NCBI RefSeq assembly: GCF_001202025.1
Contig: NZ_LGHS01000052.1
Span: 69,501-133,500, forward strand
From: Pseudorhodobacter aquimaris
Lineage (GTDB): Bacteria; Pseudomonadota; Alphaproteobacteria; Rhodobacterales; Rhodobacteraceae
Direction of reading: 5' to 3'
Length of the DNA stretch: 64,000 nt
Below the pieces are notes generated by a model. The model saw only the letters and a program-made list of their open reading frames with translations. It made no database searches and had not been told where the DNA came from. Positions 49,089-57,752 of the stretch are shown here, piece after piece. Made by a program: the position numbers and the translations under genes. Each line of letters opens with the position of its first letter. Position 1 is the stretch's first letter.

Positions 49089-52000
49089 TCACACCGTTTC
49101 CTTTAGCGCGTCTTGCAGATCCTGTTCGGAGAGGCCGGACACCTCATCCAGCAGGGCAAGCAGATCTGCGTCCCCGGCCAGTTTGGCCTCGATCAACGCC
49201 GCGATGCTGGCGGTGCTGGGGTTGTCGAGCAAAAGCTCGCGCATCTCGATTTCGACGGGGAATTCCTCACGCAGGCGGGCGATGGCCCGGATTGCCAAGA
49301 GGGAATGGCCGCCAAGCTCGAAAAACCCGTCATCTCGGCCGATCCTGTCAAGGCCCAGCAAGTCCTGCAAAATGGCGGCAACAGAATATTCCAAGGGGGT
49401 GCGGGGCGCGACGAAGGGCGTCTCAAGCGCGGGGCGTTCGCGGCCGCGGGCGGTCTCTTCATGGCGGGCGGCGGGATGTGTGTTGAGCCATTGCTGACGC
49501 CGGGCATCCACATCGGCCCGCGACAGGATGCTATGCCCCGACAGGCCCGCCGCGAGGGTGGCACAGGTGGTTTTCCAAAGCTGATCGGCAGTGATTGCAA
49601 AATCATTGGTGGCACCTGAAAGGCGCGCCCCGTCAACCCCGTCTCCCAATGCGTCCCAGCCGGTTGCGTACCAGCGGCCGGGGGCTTCGCGGTCCAGCCG
49701 TGCGATGGCCAGATCAACATAGTGATGCGCCGCCGCATAGGCCCCGAGGCCGACACCCGCGATCACCGAAGACAGAGAGGATTGGACATAGCAAAACCCG
49801 ACACGCCGCGTGGCCACAGCCGCAGCCAAGGCATTCAGCGGGGCCATGATGCCGCTTGTGACGCGGTCTTGTTGCGCCTCCCCCAATAGCGCCAGAGGGG
49901 CGGAGGTTCTCGCATCGCTAAAGGCTGTGCTCAGGAAAATCCCGTCAATCCGCCCCCATTTCGAGGCAACCCTGTCCAATGCCGCGCCGACGGCCTCGGG
50001 ATCGGTGCAATCGGCGGACAGATACAGTGTGTTTTCCGTCTCGGGCAAGGTGTTGGTGTCCCCGATCAGGGCCACCCGCAGGTTTGCTTGCGCGATCAGC
50101 TTTTGCGCCCAGACACGTCCGGCGCCACCGGCAATATCCCCCAGCACCACATAGGCCCCGTTTTTGCGCAGCGGCATAGCATCCGGCAGTTCCCGCACCT
50201 GATGCGACAGGGACCAGAAGCGACCCCCGCGCCGCGCAAGAATCGGCGCCTCATCGCCAAGCAATGCCCGTCCCAAGGCAGGGGCCAGATCTGCGGGCTT
50301 TGCGCGTTCTTGCGGGTCAAGGTCCAGAATGCGGCAGCCGATCCAGGGGTGTTCCTGCCCTGCGACCTGAACCATGCCGTGAAGGCGCGCCTGTTGGGGT
50401 GACAGATCCTCGGCGCCGGTCACATCGGCGGCCCCTTTTGTCAACACCGTCAGGCGGATATCCCTGCCCAGATCGGCCAAGGCAAGAACCAGCTTTTGCA
50501 GCGCGGCCAAGGCGTGGGGATCGCTATTGAGCGGCCAGCCAAAAACAACATGCGCAGGCTGTGATCCGCGATCGGCCAGAAGGCCTAGCAGCCGGTCGAT
50601 CTCGGTCATATCCGGTGCCAGCGCAAAGCAGCGGTATCCCGGTTCACCAAACCCCGCGCCGGAGACAACACGGTAGGCATCATCGCCCGTCCGCTCCAGC
50701 GTGTTGGCCAAAGCGGTGCCAAGGGTGCCATCGTCAAAGATCAGCCAGTTTTGCCGCGCGGCACGCTTGGGCTGAACAAGGTCGGTCCGCTGCCATGCCG
50801 ACACATAGATGCGGGCCTCGCCCGGCTGGGTTTCCTGATGCAGTTGGCTGTCGGGTTCAATCCAATAGCGTTGACGTTGAAAAGCATAGCCGGGCAGGGC
50901 AACCGGCGCCTGTTTGACCGGCATCACCGCCTGCCAGTTGAGGTCTACGCCCTGTTCCCATGCCTTGGCCAGCGTTGCATAGAGGCCCGCCTGTCCCTCG
51001 GTGTCTTGCGTAAACCCGTGCAGCGCAGGCCCGATCCCCTGCTGTTTGAGCAGGGATGTCATTGCCCCCCCGGGACCTGTTTCGATGAAAACAGGGTTAT
51101 CCAGTTGATTCAATCTGCGCAGCCCGTCACCGAATTGTACCGGCGCGCGCATGTGGCGCGCCCAATAGGCCGGATCGGTGGCGTTGCCGGGGGTCAACCA
51201 ATCGCCCGTCAGGTTCGAGATCATAGGGACCTGCGGTGCCGCGAGGGTAAACCGCGCGACAAAGCGGGCGAATTCCGCCGCCGCCGTGTCCATCATTCTG
51301 GAATGAAAGGCGTGGGAGGTTTGCAGCCGATGATATGTCAGCCCCGCCCCCTCAAGAGTGGTGGCGCAGTGATCAATGGCCTGATGCGGCCCGGTCAGCG
51401 TGGTCAGGCCGGGGCCGTTTTGCGCCGCCACCTCGACCCCGTCGGGCAAGAGCGCATCAAGCGGTTGGTCGGGGTGGAATACGGCCAGCATGGCACCGGG
51501 ATCTTCGGCCTGCATCAAGCGGCCACGTTCGCGTACGATCTCTATCCCGTCGGGGAACGAGAATACCCCCGCGATGCAAGCGGCGGTCAGTTCCCCCAAT
51601 GAATGGCCGATCATCGCAGCGGGGTGTATGCCCCCCTCACGCAAGGCCTGCGCATAGGCATATTGGGTTACGAATAACGCGATTTGTGCGTTTTCTGTCT
51701 GATTGATGGCGTCACCGGCATCGCGCAACAGGGGCAAAAACGTGCCGCCTAGATGCGCATCCGCCTGATCCAGAATGCGTGCGAAGCTGGGGATTTCATC
51801 ATATAATTTGCACGCCATCGACGGATATTGGCTGCCCTGTCCGGGAAAGACGAAGACAGGGGAAACAGGCGCCTCGGCGGCCTTTTGCGGGCGCGACAGG
51901 GCGCGCAGCCGCGTGCTTGCATCGGTCTTGCTGTGTGCGACAATGGCATAACGCCAGCGGAACTGGTGCCGCCCCATGGCCAAGGTTCGGGCCACTGCAC

Positions 52001-53444
52001 CAAGCGGGGCGGTTTCGCCCTCAAGATGGTCCGCCAGTGCGGCGGCATTTTGCGCCAAAGCCTCAGGCGTTTTGGCTGACATAGGCAGGATCAGGCAGGT
52101 GTCGTCCTGCACCTTTGCGGGGGTGCTGCGCGCTTCTTCAAGGATCACATGGGCATTGGTGCCGCCGATGCCGAAGGCGCTGACCCCTGCGCGACGCGGG
52201 CCGGTCGATTGCCAGTCTTGCAGGCTGTTTGCAACGTGAAAGGGGCTGTCGTTCAAAGGGATTTTCGGGTTGGGGGCGGTGTAATGCAAACTGGGCGCGA
52301 TCTTGCCCGCGCGCAGCATAAGGACCGTCTTGATCAACCCTGCAATGCCCGCCGCAGTATCCAGATGGCCGATGTTCGTTTTGACCGAGCCGATGGCGCA
52401 ATATCCGGCCCTATCCGTCTGGCGGCGAAAGGCACGGTTCAGGGCGGTGATTTCCACCGGATCACCCAAAGGTGTGCCGGTGCCATGCGCCTCGACATAG
52501 GTGATGCTATCGGCAGGAACCTCGGCGGCGGCTTGGGCGGCGGCAATCACATCGGCCTGTGCGGACACATCCGGCGCGGTAAAGCTGGCCTTGCCCGCGC
52601 CGTCATTATTGATCGCAGAGCCTTTGATGACCGCGTCGATCCGGTCACCATCGGCCAGTGCATCCTCTAGCCGTTTAAGCAGGACCAGACCAACGCCGTT
52701 GCCCGTCACCGTGCCATCCGCCGTGGCGTCAAAGGCGCGGCACTGGCCGGTGGGCGACAGGATGCTGCCCGCAAGCGCGCGGTATCCATCCTGACGCGAC
52801 AGGGCCACACCGCCCGCCAAGGCCATGCTGCATTCGCCGGCAATCAGGCTTTGGGCCGCCATATGCACCGCCACCAAGGACGAGGAACAGGCCGTCTGCA
52901 CAGTGACCGCCGGCCCGCGCAGGTTCAGCTTATAGGCCGCACGCGTGGCCAGAAAATCCTTGTCATTGGCGGTAAAAATCTCATAGGGCGTCACCCGTTG
53001 ACGCAGATCGGCATTGCCAAAGAGGTTGAGCAGATATCCGTTCATCCCCGCACTGGCAAAGACACCGATCGGCTGGTCCTGCGCGCCCGGCACAACGCCC
53101 GCGTTTTCAAGCGCGTGCCATGCACATTCCAGAAACATGCGCTGTTGCGGGTCCAGCAGCTCTGCCTCGGCGGGGGAATAGCCAAAGAAGGCGGGGTCGA
53201 ACTGGTCATAGGCGTCAACCTGTGCGCCGCGTGCGACGAAATCATCAGCATCCAGCATGGATTGCGCCACACCGCGCTGGTGCAAGGCCTCAGGGTTCAG
53301 TGTGGTGATGCTCTCGACCCCGTCGCGCAGATTGGTCCAATATTCCTCAAGGTTCGCGGCCCCCGGAAAGCGGCCGGCCATACCGATGATGGCGATTTCC
53401 AGCCCGTTTGTTTCGGGCAGATCAGGGGTGTTTTCATTGGGCAT
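49089..53444 (-). CDS. Type I PKS: KS-AT-KR-ACP
   Basis: 1,451 residues. KS about 14-435 with Cys186 (QTACSSS), His320 (EAHGTGT) and His360 (NIGHLDTAAG). AT about 530-820 with Ser615 in GHSLGE and HAFH (711-714), the malonyl-CoA signature. KR about 1060-1260: the nucleotide loop reads VVLGDIAGGAG where GGLGGLG is usual, and the active-site run is GAYAAAHHYVD where an Asn is expected, so reduction may be lost. ACP about 1350-1430 with FFELGGHSL (Ser1381). The tail GLSEQDLQDAL looks like a docking helix. It adds one malonyl unit, leaving a beta-keto or beta-hydroxy group. Overlaps the C-T gene upstream by 11 bases. Confidence 0.93.
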   Translation of the reverse strand: MPNENTPDLPETNGLEIAIIGMAGRFPGAANLEEYWTNLRDGVESITTLNPEALHQRGVAQSMLDADDFVARGAQVDAYDQFDPAFFGYSPAEAELLDPQQRMFLECAWHALENAGVVPGAQDQPIGVFASAGMNGYLLNLFGNADLRQRVTPYEIFTANDKDFLATRAAYKLNLRGPAVTVQTACSSSLVAVHMAAQSLIAGECSMALAGGVALSRQDGYRALAGSILSPTGQCRAFDATADGTVTGNGVGLVLLKRLEDALADGDRIDAVIKGSAINNDGAGKASFTAPDVSAQADVIAAAQAAAEVPADSITYVEAHGTGTPLGDPVEITALNRAFRRQTDRAGYCAIGSVKTNIGHLDTAAGIAGLIKTVLMLRAGKIAPSLHYTAPNPKIPLNDSPFHVANSLQDWQSTGPRRAGVSAFGIGGTNAHVILEEARSTPAKVQDDTCLILPMSAKTPEALAQNAAALADHLEGETAPLGAVARTLAMGRHQFRWRYAIVAHSKTDASTRLRALSRPQKAAEAPVSPVFVFPGQGSQYPSMACKLYDEIPSFARILDQADAHLGGTFLPLLRDAGDAINQTENAQIALFVTQYAYAQALREGGIHPAAMIGHSLGELTAACIAGVFSFPDGIEIVRERGRLMQAEDPGAMLAVFHPDQPLDALLPDGVEVAAQNGPGLTTLTGPHQAIDHCATTLEGAGLTYHRLQTSHAFHSRMMDTAAAEFARFVARFTLAAPQVPMISNLTGDWLTPGNATDPAYWARHMRAPVQFGDGLRRLNQLDNPVFIETGPGGAMTSLLKQQGIGPALHGFTQDTEGQAGLYATLAKAWEQGVDLNWQAVMPVKQAPVALPGYAFQRQRYWIEPDSQLHQETQPGEARIYVSAWQRTDLVQPKRAARQNWLIFDDGTLGTALANTLERTGDDAYRVVSGAGFGEPGYRCFALAPDMTEIDRLLGLLADRGSQPAHVVFGWPLNSDPHALAALQKLVLALADLGRDIRLTVLTKGAADVTGAEDLSPQQARLHGMVQVAGQEHPWIGCRILDLDPQERAKPADLAPALGRALLGDEAPILARRGGRFWSLSHQVRELPDAMPLRKNGAYVVLGDIAGGAGRVWAQKLIAQANLRVALIGDTNTLPETENTLYLSADCTDPEAVGAALDRVASKWGRIDGIFLSTAFSDARTSAPLALLGEAQQDRVTSGIMAPLNALAAAVATRRVGFCYVQSSLSSVIAGVGLGAYAAAHHYVDLAIARLDREAPGRWYATGWDALGDGVDGARLSGATNDFAITADQLWKTTCATLAAGLSGHSILSRADVDARRQQWLNTHPAARHEETARGRERPALETPFVAPRTPLEYSVAAILQDLLGLDRIGRDDGFFELGGHSLLAIRAIARLREEFPVEIEMRELLLDNPSTASIAALIEAKLAGDADLLALLDEVSGLSEQDLQDALKETV

Positions 53445-55092
53445 TTTGGGTCGGCTCCTTGGCTTTCAACAATGCGCGGCGCTGTTGCAATCGCTTGCGG
53501 CCATCGGTGTTGTTGCTGCGTGGGGGAAGGGCGGGGGCGATGTTGTCGCGCAGACCTTGCACATGCGCGCTTTGCGCAGAGAGGGTCGCATGACGGAACA
53601 GATCGGGGATCTCGACCTCGACACCCAATTCGGTGCGGATCCGGTCTTGCAGGCTCAGAACCAGCAGGGACTCCCCACCAAGGTCAAAGAAATTATCGCT
53701 GCCGGAAACCGTGGGCAGCTCCAGCAGCGCACACCAGATAGCCGCGACCTCTGGCAGGGCGGGGCCGGTCAGGGCGGGCGTCTCGGCGGCGGGGGCCAAT
53801 GGGATATGCGACGCTATGGAGATATCGCCCAGAGGGGTCTCGGGGGTATTGCCGATCTGGCGCAGGATATGATGCAGATCCGCCAACAGCCCCTTGGCAA
53901 ACCCCGCATCCGTGGTCCGCGCATCAAACAGCAGACGCAGCATCAGCCCGTCGTCCTGAATGGCAAACAATGTCAGATCAAGGCTGGTCTGTTCAAACAC
54001 CTCGATCTGTTCAACGGTGAAATCATCCAGACGCCCCAATAGGGCAGGATCGCGGGGGTAGTTCTCAAAGACAACAGCCGTAGACAGCCCGCGTTGTGCG
54101 GTGCCGCGCAGTGCATCGGCAAGGGTAGAGGCCTCATATCCGGCTTGGGCATGGGTGGCCGTTTGCAATTCCGCCAGCCATTGGTGCAAGGGGGTTTTGG
54201 CCGCGATACGCGCCCGCATTGGCAAGGTGTTCAGATACATGCCAACCCGGCGATCAGCGGCGGTCAGCGCGGCGGGCCGAACCGATCGCGCCACCCCGTA
54301 GATCACGTCATCCGCACCCATCGCAGCCCCCAGCAACAGCGCCCAAGCCCCCTGAACGGCGGTCGCCATCGTCACCCCGAGCGGCAAGAGCGTGGCCGCC
54401 AAGGCCTTTGTTTCGTCCGGCGTCAGGGCGCGTGACAGATCACCGCGCAAAGAGGCGGGGGGCATCTCGGGCGCTGGCAGATGCAAGCTGCGGTGGCTGT
54501 GGTCTGCAAGCTGGGTTTGCCAGAACGCTTGTGCCGCTGTCCGGTCTTGTGCCTGCGCCCACGCCACATAATCCTGAAATGCCGGTGCGGTTGGCAATGT
54601 CCGGCCGGAATATAGCGCGATCCAGTCCTGAAGCAGCAGGGGAATAGACCAGCCGTCGAGAATTGCATGATGAAAGGTGACAATAATCCGGTGCCGGTCC
54701 CTACCCCGTTGGAACCGTGTGATCCGCAACAATGGGGCATGCGACAGATCGAAACCGGTGCTGCGATCCGTGGCCAGCCATGCGTCAAAACGGGCCGATT
54801 GCGCCGCGTCGTCCAGATCGCTCAGGTCGATCACCGACAGTTTGGCGCGCGCCTGGCTGCCGACCACCTGCAAGGGTTGCTTGCGATCTTTCCAGACAAA
54901 GGCCGTGCGCAACACATCATGTCGGGCGACAAGTGCATCCCAGCTTGTGCGCTCGGCTTGCGGATTGGGTGTGCCTTGGATGTCCAGCGCGATCTGGATG
55001 ACATAGGCCCCCTTGGCGCCATCGCCCAAGGATTGAAACAGGATGCCTGCCTGACCGGGGGCAAGGGGATATGCCGCGGTGATCTTGCTCAT
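53434..55092 (-). CDS. NRPS C-T didomain protein without an A domain
   Basis: 552 residues. The condensation domain begins TAAYPLAPGQAGILFQS and has an intact HHAILDGWS (His141, His142, Asp146). The carrier domain has DNFFDLGGESLLVL with Ser475. A basic tail, DGRKRLQQRRALLKAK, follows; it resembles the linker that normally opens a C domain in this cluster (LTPAQRALLQKRRR). No A domain. It is encoded just before the PKS, with an 11-base overlap, so it may hand an acyl or aminoacyl group to the KS, or receive one. The second such didomain is at 36652-38274. Confidence 0.9.
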   Translation of the reverse strand: MSKITAAYPLAPGQAGILFQSLGDGAKGAYVIQIALDIQGTPNPQAERTSWDALVARHDVLRTAFVWKDRKQPLQVVGSQARAKLSVIDLSDLDDAAQSARFDAWLATDRSTGFDLSHAPLLRITRFQRGRDRHRIIVTFHHAILDGWSIPLLLQDWIALYSGRTLPTAPAFQDYVAWAQAQDRTAAQAFWQTQLADHSHRSLHLPAPEMPPASLRGDLSRALTPDETKALAATLLPLGVTMATAVQGAWALLLGAAMGADDVIYGVARSVRPAALTAADRRVGMYLNTLPMRARIAAKTPLHQWLAELQTATHAQAGYEASTLADALRGTAQRGLSTAVVFENYPRDPALLGRLDDFTVEQIEVFEQTSLDLTLFAIQDDGLMLRLLFDARTTDAGFAKGLLADLHHILRQIGNTPETPLGDISIASHIPLAPAAETPALTGPALPEVAAIWCALLELPTVSGSDNFFDLGGESLLVLSLQDRIRTELGVEVEIPDLFRHATLSAQSAHVQGLRDNIAPALPPRSNNTDGRKRLQQRRALLKAKEPTQNAQ

Positions 55093-55646
55093 GCGCTGGT
55101 CACCTCGGATGCGGCCTTGGGGTTGATCAAGGCATGACGGCCTTTGCCAAAGCGGCGCAAACTGGCCAAGGCGTCGCGGTCGCCATAGCGCAGGCTGATG
55201 GCGTCATCGCCCACAAAGCGCGCGCATACTTTGACATGCCCGTCGGCCATACGCCGGTAAGCGGCCGCAAATTCGGCATGGGCGCAGCGCAGCTCATCCG
55301 GCAGATCCGCAAAATGGGGCCGCAATTCGCGCCACAGATTGACCAGCGCGCCATGCTCCCATGACATCAGCCCGCTGAACCCTTCGGATTTCACATTGGG
55401 CGGGGTCATTGAGATGCGGATATCGCGTTCATATTCCGCACGCGTGAAACTGCCGGCAAGCTGCATCGCGGCGGCCGAGGCATCCATGAGGGTGGCGGCG
55501 GTCTCCAGCTCGGTTTCGCAGGCTTGCAGGTCGCCGCGGTCCAGACAATCGGCAAAGCGGCGCAGGCATAAAATCATGCCCTGTGTGTGCAAAAAGAACG
55601 CCCAGTGGAACTCTTGCCAAATCTCGCGTGCATGGGGTGGGGTCAT
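55089..55646 (-). CDS. Unknown protein in the biosynthetic operon (185 aa)
   Basis: Not recognised. A mainly helical soluble protein without signal peptide or membrane segment. Notable runs are REIWQEFHWAFFLHTQGM near the start, ASAAAMQLAGSFTRAEYERDI, and SEGFSGLMSWEHGALVNLW in the middle; several His and Glu residues sit on predicted helices, which could bind a metal or cofactor, but no known metal motif was found. It overlaps the genes on both sides by 4 bases, so it is made in step with the NRPS proteins and is most likely a tailoring or precursor enzyme. Confidence 0.75.
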   Translation of the reverse strand: MTPPHAREIWQEFHWAFFLHTQGMILCLRRFADCLDRGDLQACETELETAATLMDASAAAMQLAGSFTRAEYERDIRISMTPPNVKSEGFSGLMSWEHGALVNLWRELRPHFADLPDELRCAHAEFAAAYRRMADGHVKVCARFVGDDAISLRYGDRDALASLRRFGKGRHALINPKAASEVTSA

Positions 55647-56119
55647 GATAAACCGTCGATCCCGCAGATGCGCCCCAACAAACGGGCATAAGCGGCAAAA
55701 CCTTTTGCCTGATGCGCCAATAACGCGCGGGGCATCCGTGTATCTCTGGCCGCCAGATCAAACGCGGCGGCGGATGTGTGCAACAGCCCGACCAGCAAAG
55801 CCTGCGCAGGATGGTCGGGGGCGATCCGCCGTACGTTGAAATAGGTGTCGAAATCGTTGACCTCGGCGGCCCGTGCGGGAATGCCAACGCAACCGACCGT
55901 TGCGATTTCAAAGGGTGTGCCTGTGGCAAGTTCGTGCCGGATTTCGGCAATGCCTGCAGCGGGATCACGACCTTGCAGGGCATCAAGAAACCGTGCCAGA
56001 GCATCGCGCATCATCTCACGTCCCTGAGGGTCCAGCGTGATCCGGGCGGGCAAATCGGTCGGCAGCATCAGCTGCAAGACGCCGCTCTGTTCGGTTGGCT
56101 GTGCCGGTGCAACAGTCAT
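55643..56119 (-). CDS. Unknown protein in the biosynthetic operon (158 aa)
   Basis: Not recognised. The start at 56119 overlaps the MbtH-like stop (ATGA); the frame is open further upstream but inside the MbtH gene. A soluble protein with helical ends and a central stretch FEIATVGCVGIPARAAEVNDFDTYFNVRR. One Cys, no signal peptide. Size and position match those of the next unknown protein and the two may work as partners. A role in making or loading a precursor is possible; nothing in the sequence proves it. Confidence 0.72.
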   Translation of the reverse strand: MTVAPAQPTEQSGVLQLMLPTDLPARITLDPQGREMMRDALARFLDALQGRDPAAGIAEIRHELATGTPFEIATVGCVGIPARAAEVNDFDTYFNVRRIAPDHPAQALLVGLLHTSAAAFDLAARDTRMPRALLAHQAKGFAAYARLLGRICGIDGLS

Positions 56120-56307
56120 TCGCCTGCGCCTTTGGTTGGGCGCATATCGGTCCAGACCTGTTCGATATGGGCAAGGCATACCTCACGAGGGCCGCGATAG
56201 CCCTCTTCGCGCCATCCCCACGGCAGCGGGCGACAGCTTGGCCAAATCGAATGGCGTCCGTCCTCGCTTATGACAACGGCATGTTCGGAGTGATCAAACG
56301 CGTTCAT
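56116..56307 (-). CDS. MbtH-like protein
   Basis: 63 residues from MNAFDHSEHAVVISEDGRHS. MbtH proteins bind A domains and are often needed for their folding or activity. The family marks are SEDGRHSIWP, PLPWGWREEG, ECLAHIE-like VCLAHIEQVWTDMRP. A GTG at 56334 that overlaps the aminotransferase stop is another possible start and would allow coupled translation; the ATG at 56307 gives the usual length. It probably serves some of the four A domains of this cluster. Confidence 0.92.
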   Translation of the reverse strand: MNAFDHSEHAVVISEDGRHSIWPSCRPLPWGWREEGYRGPREVCLAHIEQVWTDMRPTKGAGE

Positions 56308-56330
56308 ATCTGCTTTTGCCTTTTGGTGGG

Positions 56331-57752
56331 TCACAGCATGCCAGCCCGTTCAAGGCGATCGATGCTGTCAATGAAAGTCGTGGTAATGAAATCCAGATCC
56401 TCCGGGTCATGCGCGGTTGAGAGGAACCCGCCCTTGTCACCCGGACGCAGGTGGAGACCGCCCGCCAATGCCATCAGCGATAGCAACGGGCTGGCGCCCT
56501 CTGTCATGGTAAAAAACGATCCGAAATGCGTGAAGCGTGCTGCAAGGCCGCGTTGCGCCAACCCTGTGTTCAGCCGCGTGACCAACCCCGCTGTTTTCTG
56601 GGTCAACCCTTGTTGAAGCGCGGGCCCCGCATCCTGCAACTGTTTGGCCACGGCCAGTGCCGCCGTCAGCGCAAGCGGATGGCGACAATAGGTGCCGGCA
56701 AAGAGGGTGGTCGGAACCTGCGGGGTGCTGTTATCGCCAAACTGCCATTGCCCGCCGTCGATCCGGTCCATGAAACGCGGTGATCCGGCAATCAGGGACA
56801 AGGGCAGGCCGCCGCCCGCGATCTTGCCATAGGTCGCAAGATCGGCCCTGATGTCGAAATACTCCTGCGCACCGCCCTGTGCCACGCGAAACCCCGAGAT
56901 CATCTCGTCAAAGATCAACGCCGTGCCGGTCTGGTCGCAAACCGCCCGCAGGCCGTGCAGGAATTCGCGCGGTTGCAGGTCCGGCACACGGCTTTGCACC
57001 GGCTCAACCAGAACAGCCGCCAGTGATTTGCCTGCCCGTCGCAGGATATCCAGCGCGCGGGGGTTGCCGTATTCGAGCATGATGATGTCACGCGCCTGCG
57101 TCTTGGGGATGCCCGCAAAGCCCGGTTTGGCACCCGTCAGCATCATCCGCCCCAACAGCGGTTTCAGCATGGCCAGCGGCCCGCTTTGCGCCCGCGCCAA
57201 TGCCCCGCGCCGGACGTATTCCAGCCGCTGGGATTTGAACAAGGCGGTGTCGGAATGCCCGTGATAGGAATTGGTGAATCCCGCGATCTTGCGCCGCCCT
57301 GTGGCCGCCCGTGCCAGACGGATTGCCGTCATTACCGCCTCGGTGCCGGTGTTGGAAAAGGCAACGCGTTCATGCCCCGTCAGCGCGGCAAACCGCTCGG
57401 CCGCCTCGCCTGCGATTTCCGATTGCGGGCCGATCTGGATGCCTGCTTGCAACCGTTGTTCAAGCGCTTCACGGACAAACGCGGGGTTATGCCCAAACAG
57501 ATTACAGCCCAGCCCCATCAGAATATCGACATAGCGGTTGCCGTCGATATCCCAAAGCGCGCTGCCTTCGGAGCGGTCCGAGACAATCGGGTAATAGGCC
57601 TCCTTCAAGGCGGGGGAAAAGGGCATCGACAAGGCCGTTTTATCGGCCAGATAGGGGCGGCTGTTTTGCGCCATCGCCTTGGAGGCGTGGGTGCGCGCGC
57701 AAAAAGAGGCGATAACCTCGGCGGTCAGATCGATGAGGTTCGGAGCGTTCAT
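56331..57752 (-). CDS. Class III PLP aminotransferase of PKS/NRPS (AMT) type
   Basis: 473 residues, related to glutamate-1-semialdehyde aminomutase. PLP-binding features: SNTGTEAVMTAIRLARAATGR, YHGHSD, IFDEMISGFR and the Schiff-base Lys in TYGKIAGGGLPL. The run MGLGCNLFGHNPAFVREAL and IGPQSEIAGEAAERFAALTG resemble the AMT domains built into iturin-type and microcystin-type synthases, which aminate a beta-keto acyl chain on a carrier protein. Here it is a separate protein. A second option is amination of the aldehyde released by the reductase domain. Overlaps the methyltransferase gene by 4 bases. Confidence 0.88.
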   Translation of the reverse strand: MNAPNLIDLTAEVIASFCARTHASKAMAQNSRPYLADKTALSMPFSPALKEAYYPIVSDRSEGSALWDIDGNRYVDILMGLGCNLFGHNPAFVREALEQRLQAGIQIGPQSEIAGEAAERFAALTGHERVAFSNTGTEAVMTAIRLARAATGRRKIAGFTNSYHGHSDTALFKSQRLEYVRRGALARAQSGPLAMLKPLLGRMMLTGAKPGFAGIPKTQARDIIMLEYGNPRALDILRRAGKSLAAVLVEPVQSRVPDLQPREFLHGLRAVCDQTGTALIFDEMISGFRVAQGGAQEYFDIRADLATYGKIAGGGLPLSLIAGSPRFMDRIDGGQWQFGDNSTPQVPTTLFAGTYCRHPLALTAALAVAKQLQDAGPALQQGLTQKTAGLVTRLNTGLAQRGLAARFTHFGSFFTMTEGASPLLSLMALAGGLHLRPGDKGGFLSTAHDPEDLDFITTTFIDSIDRLERAGML

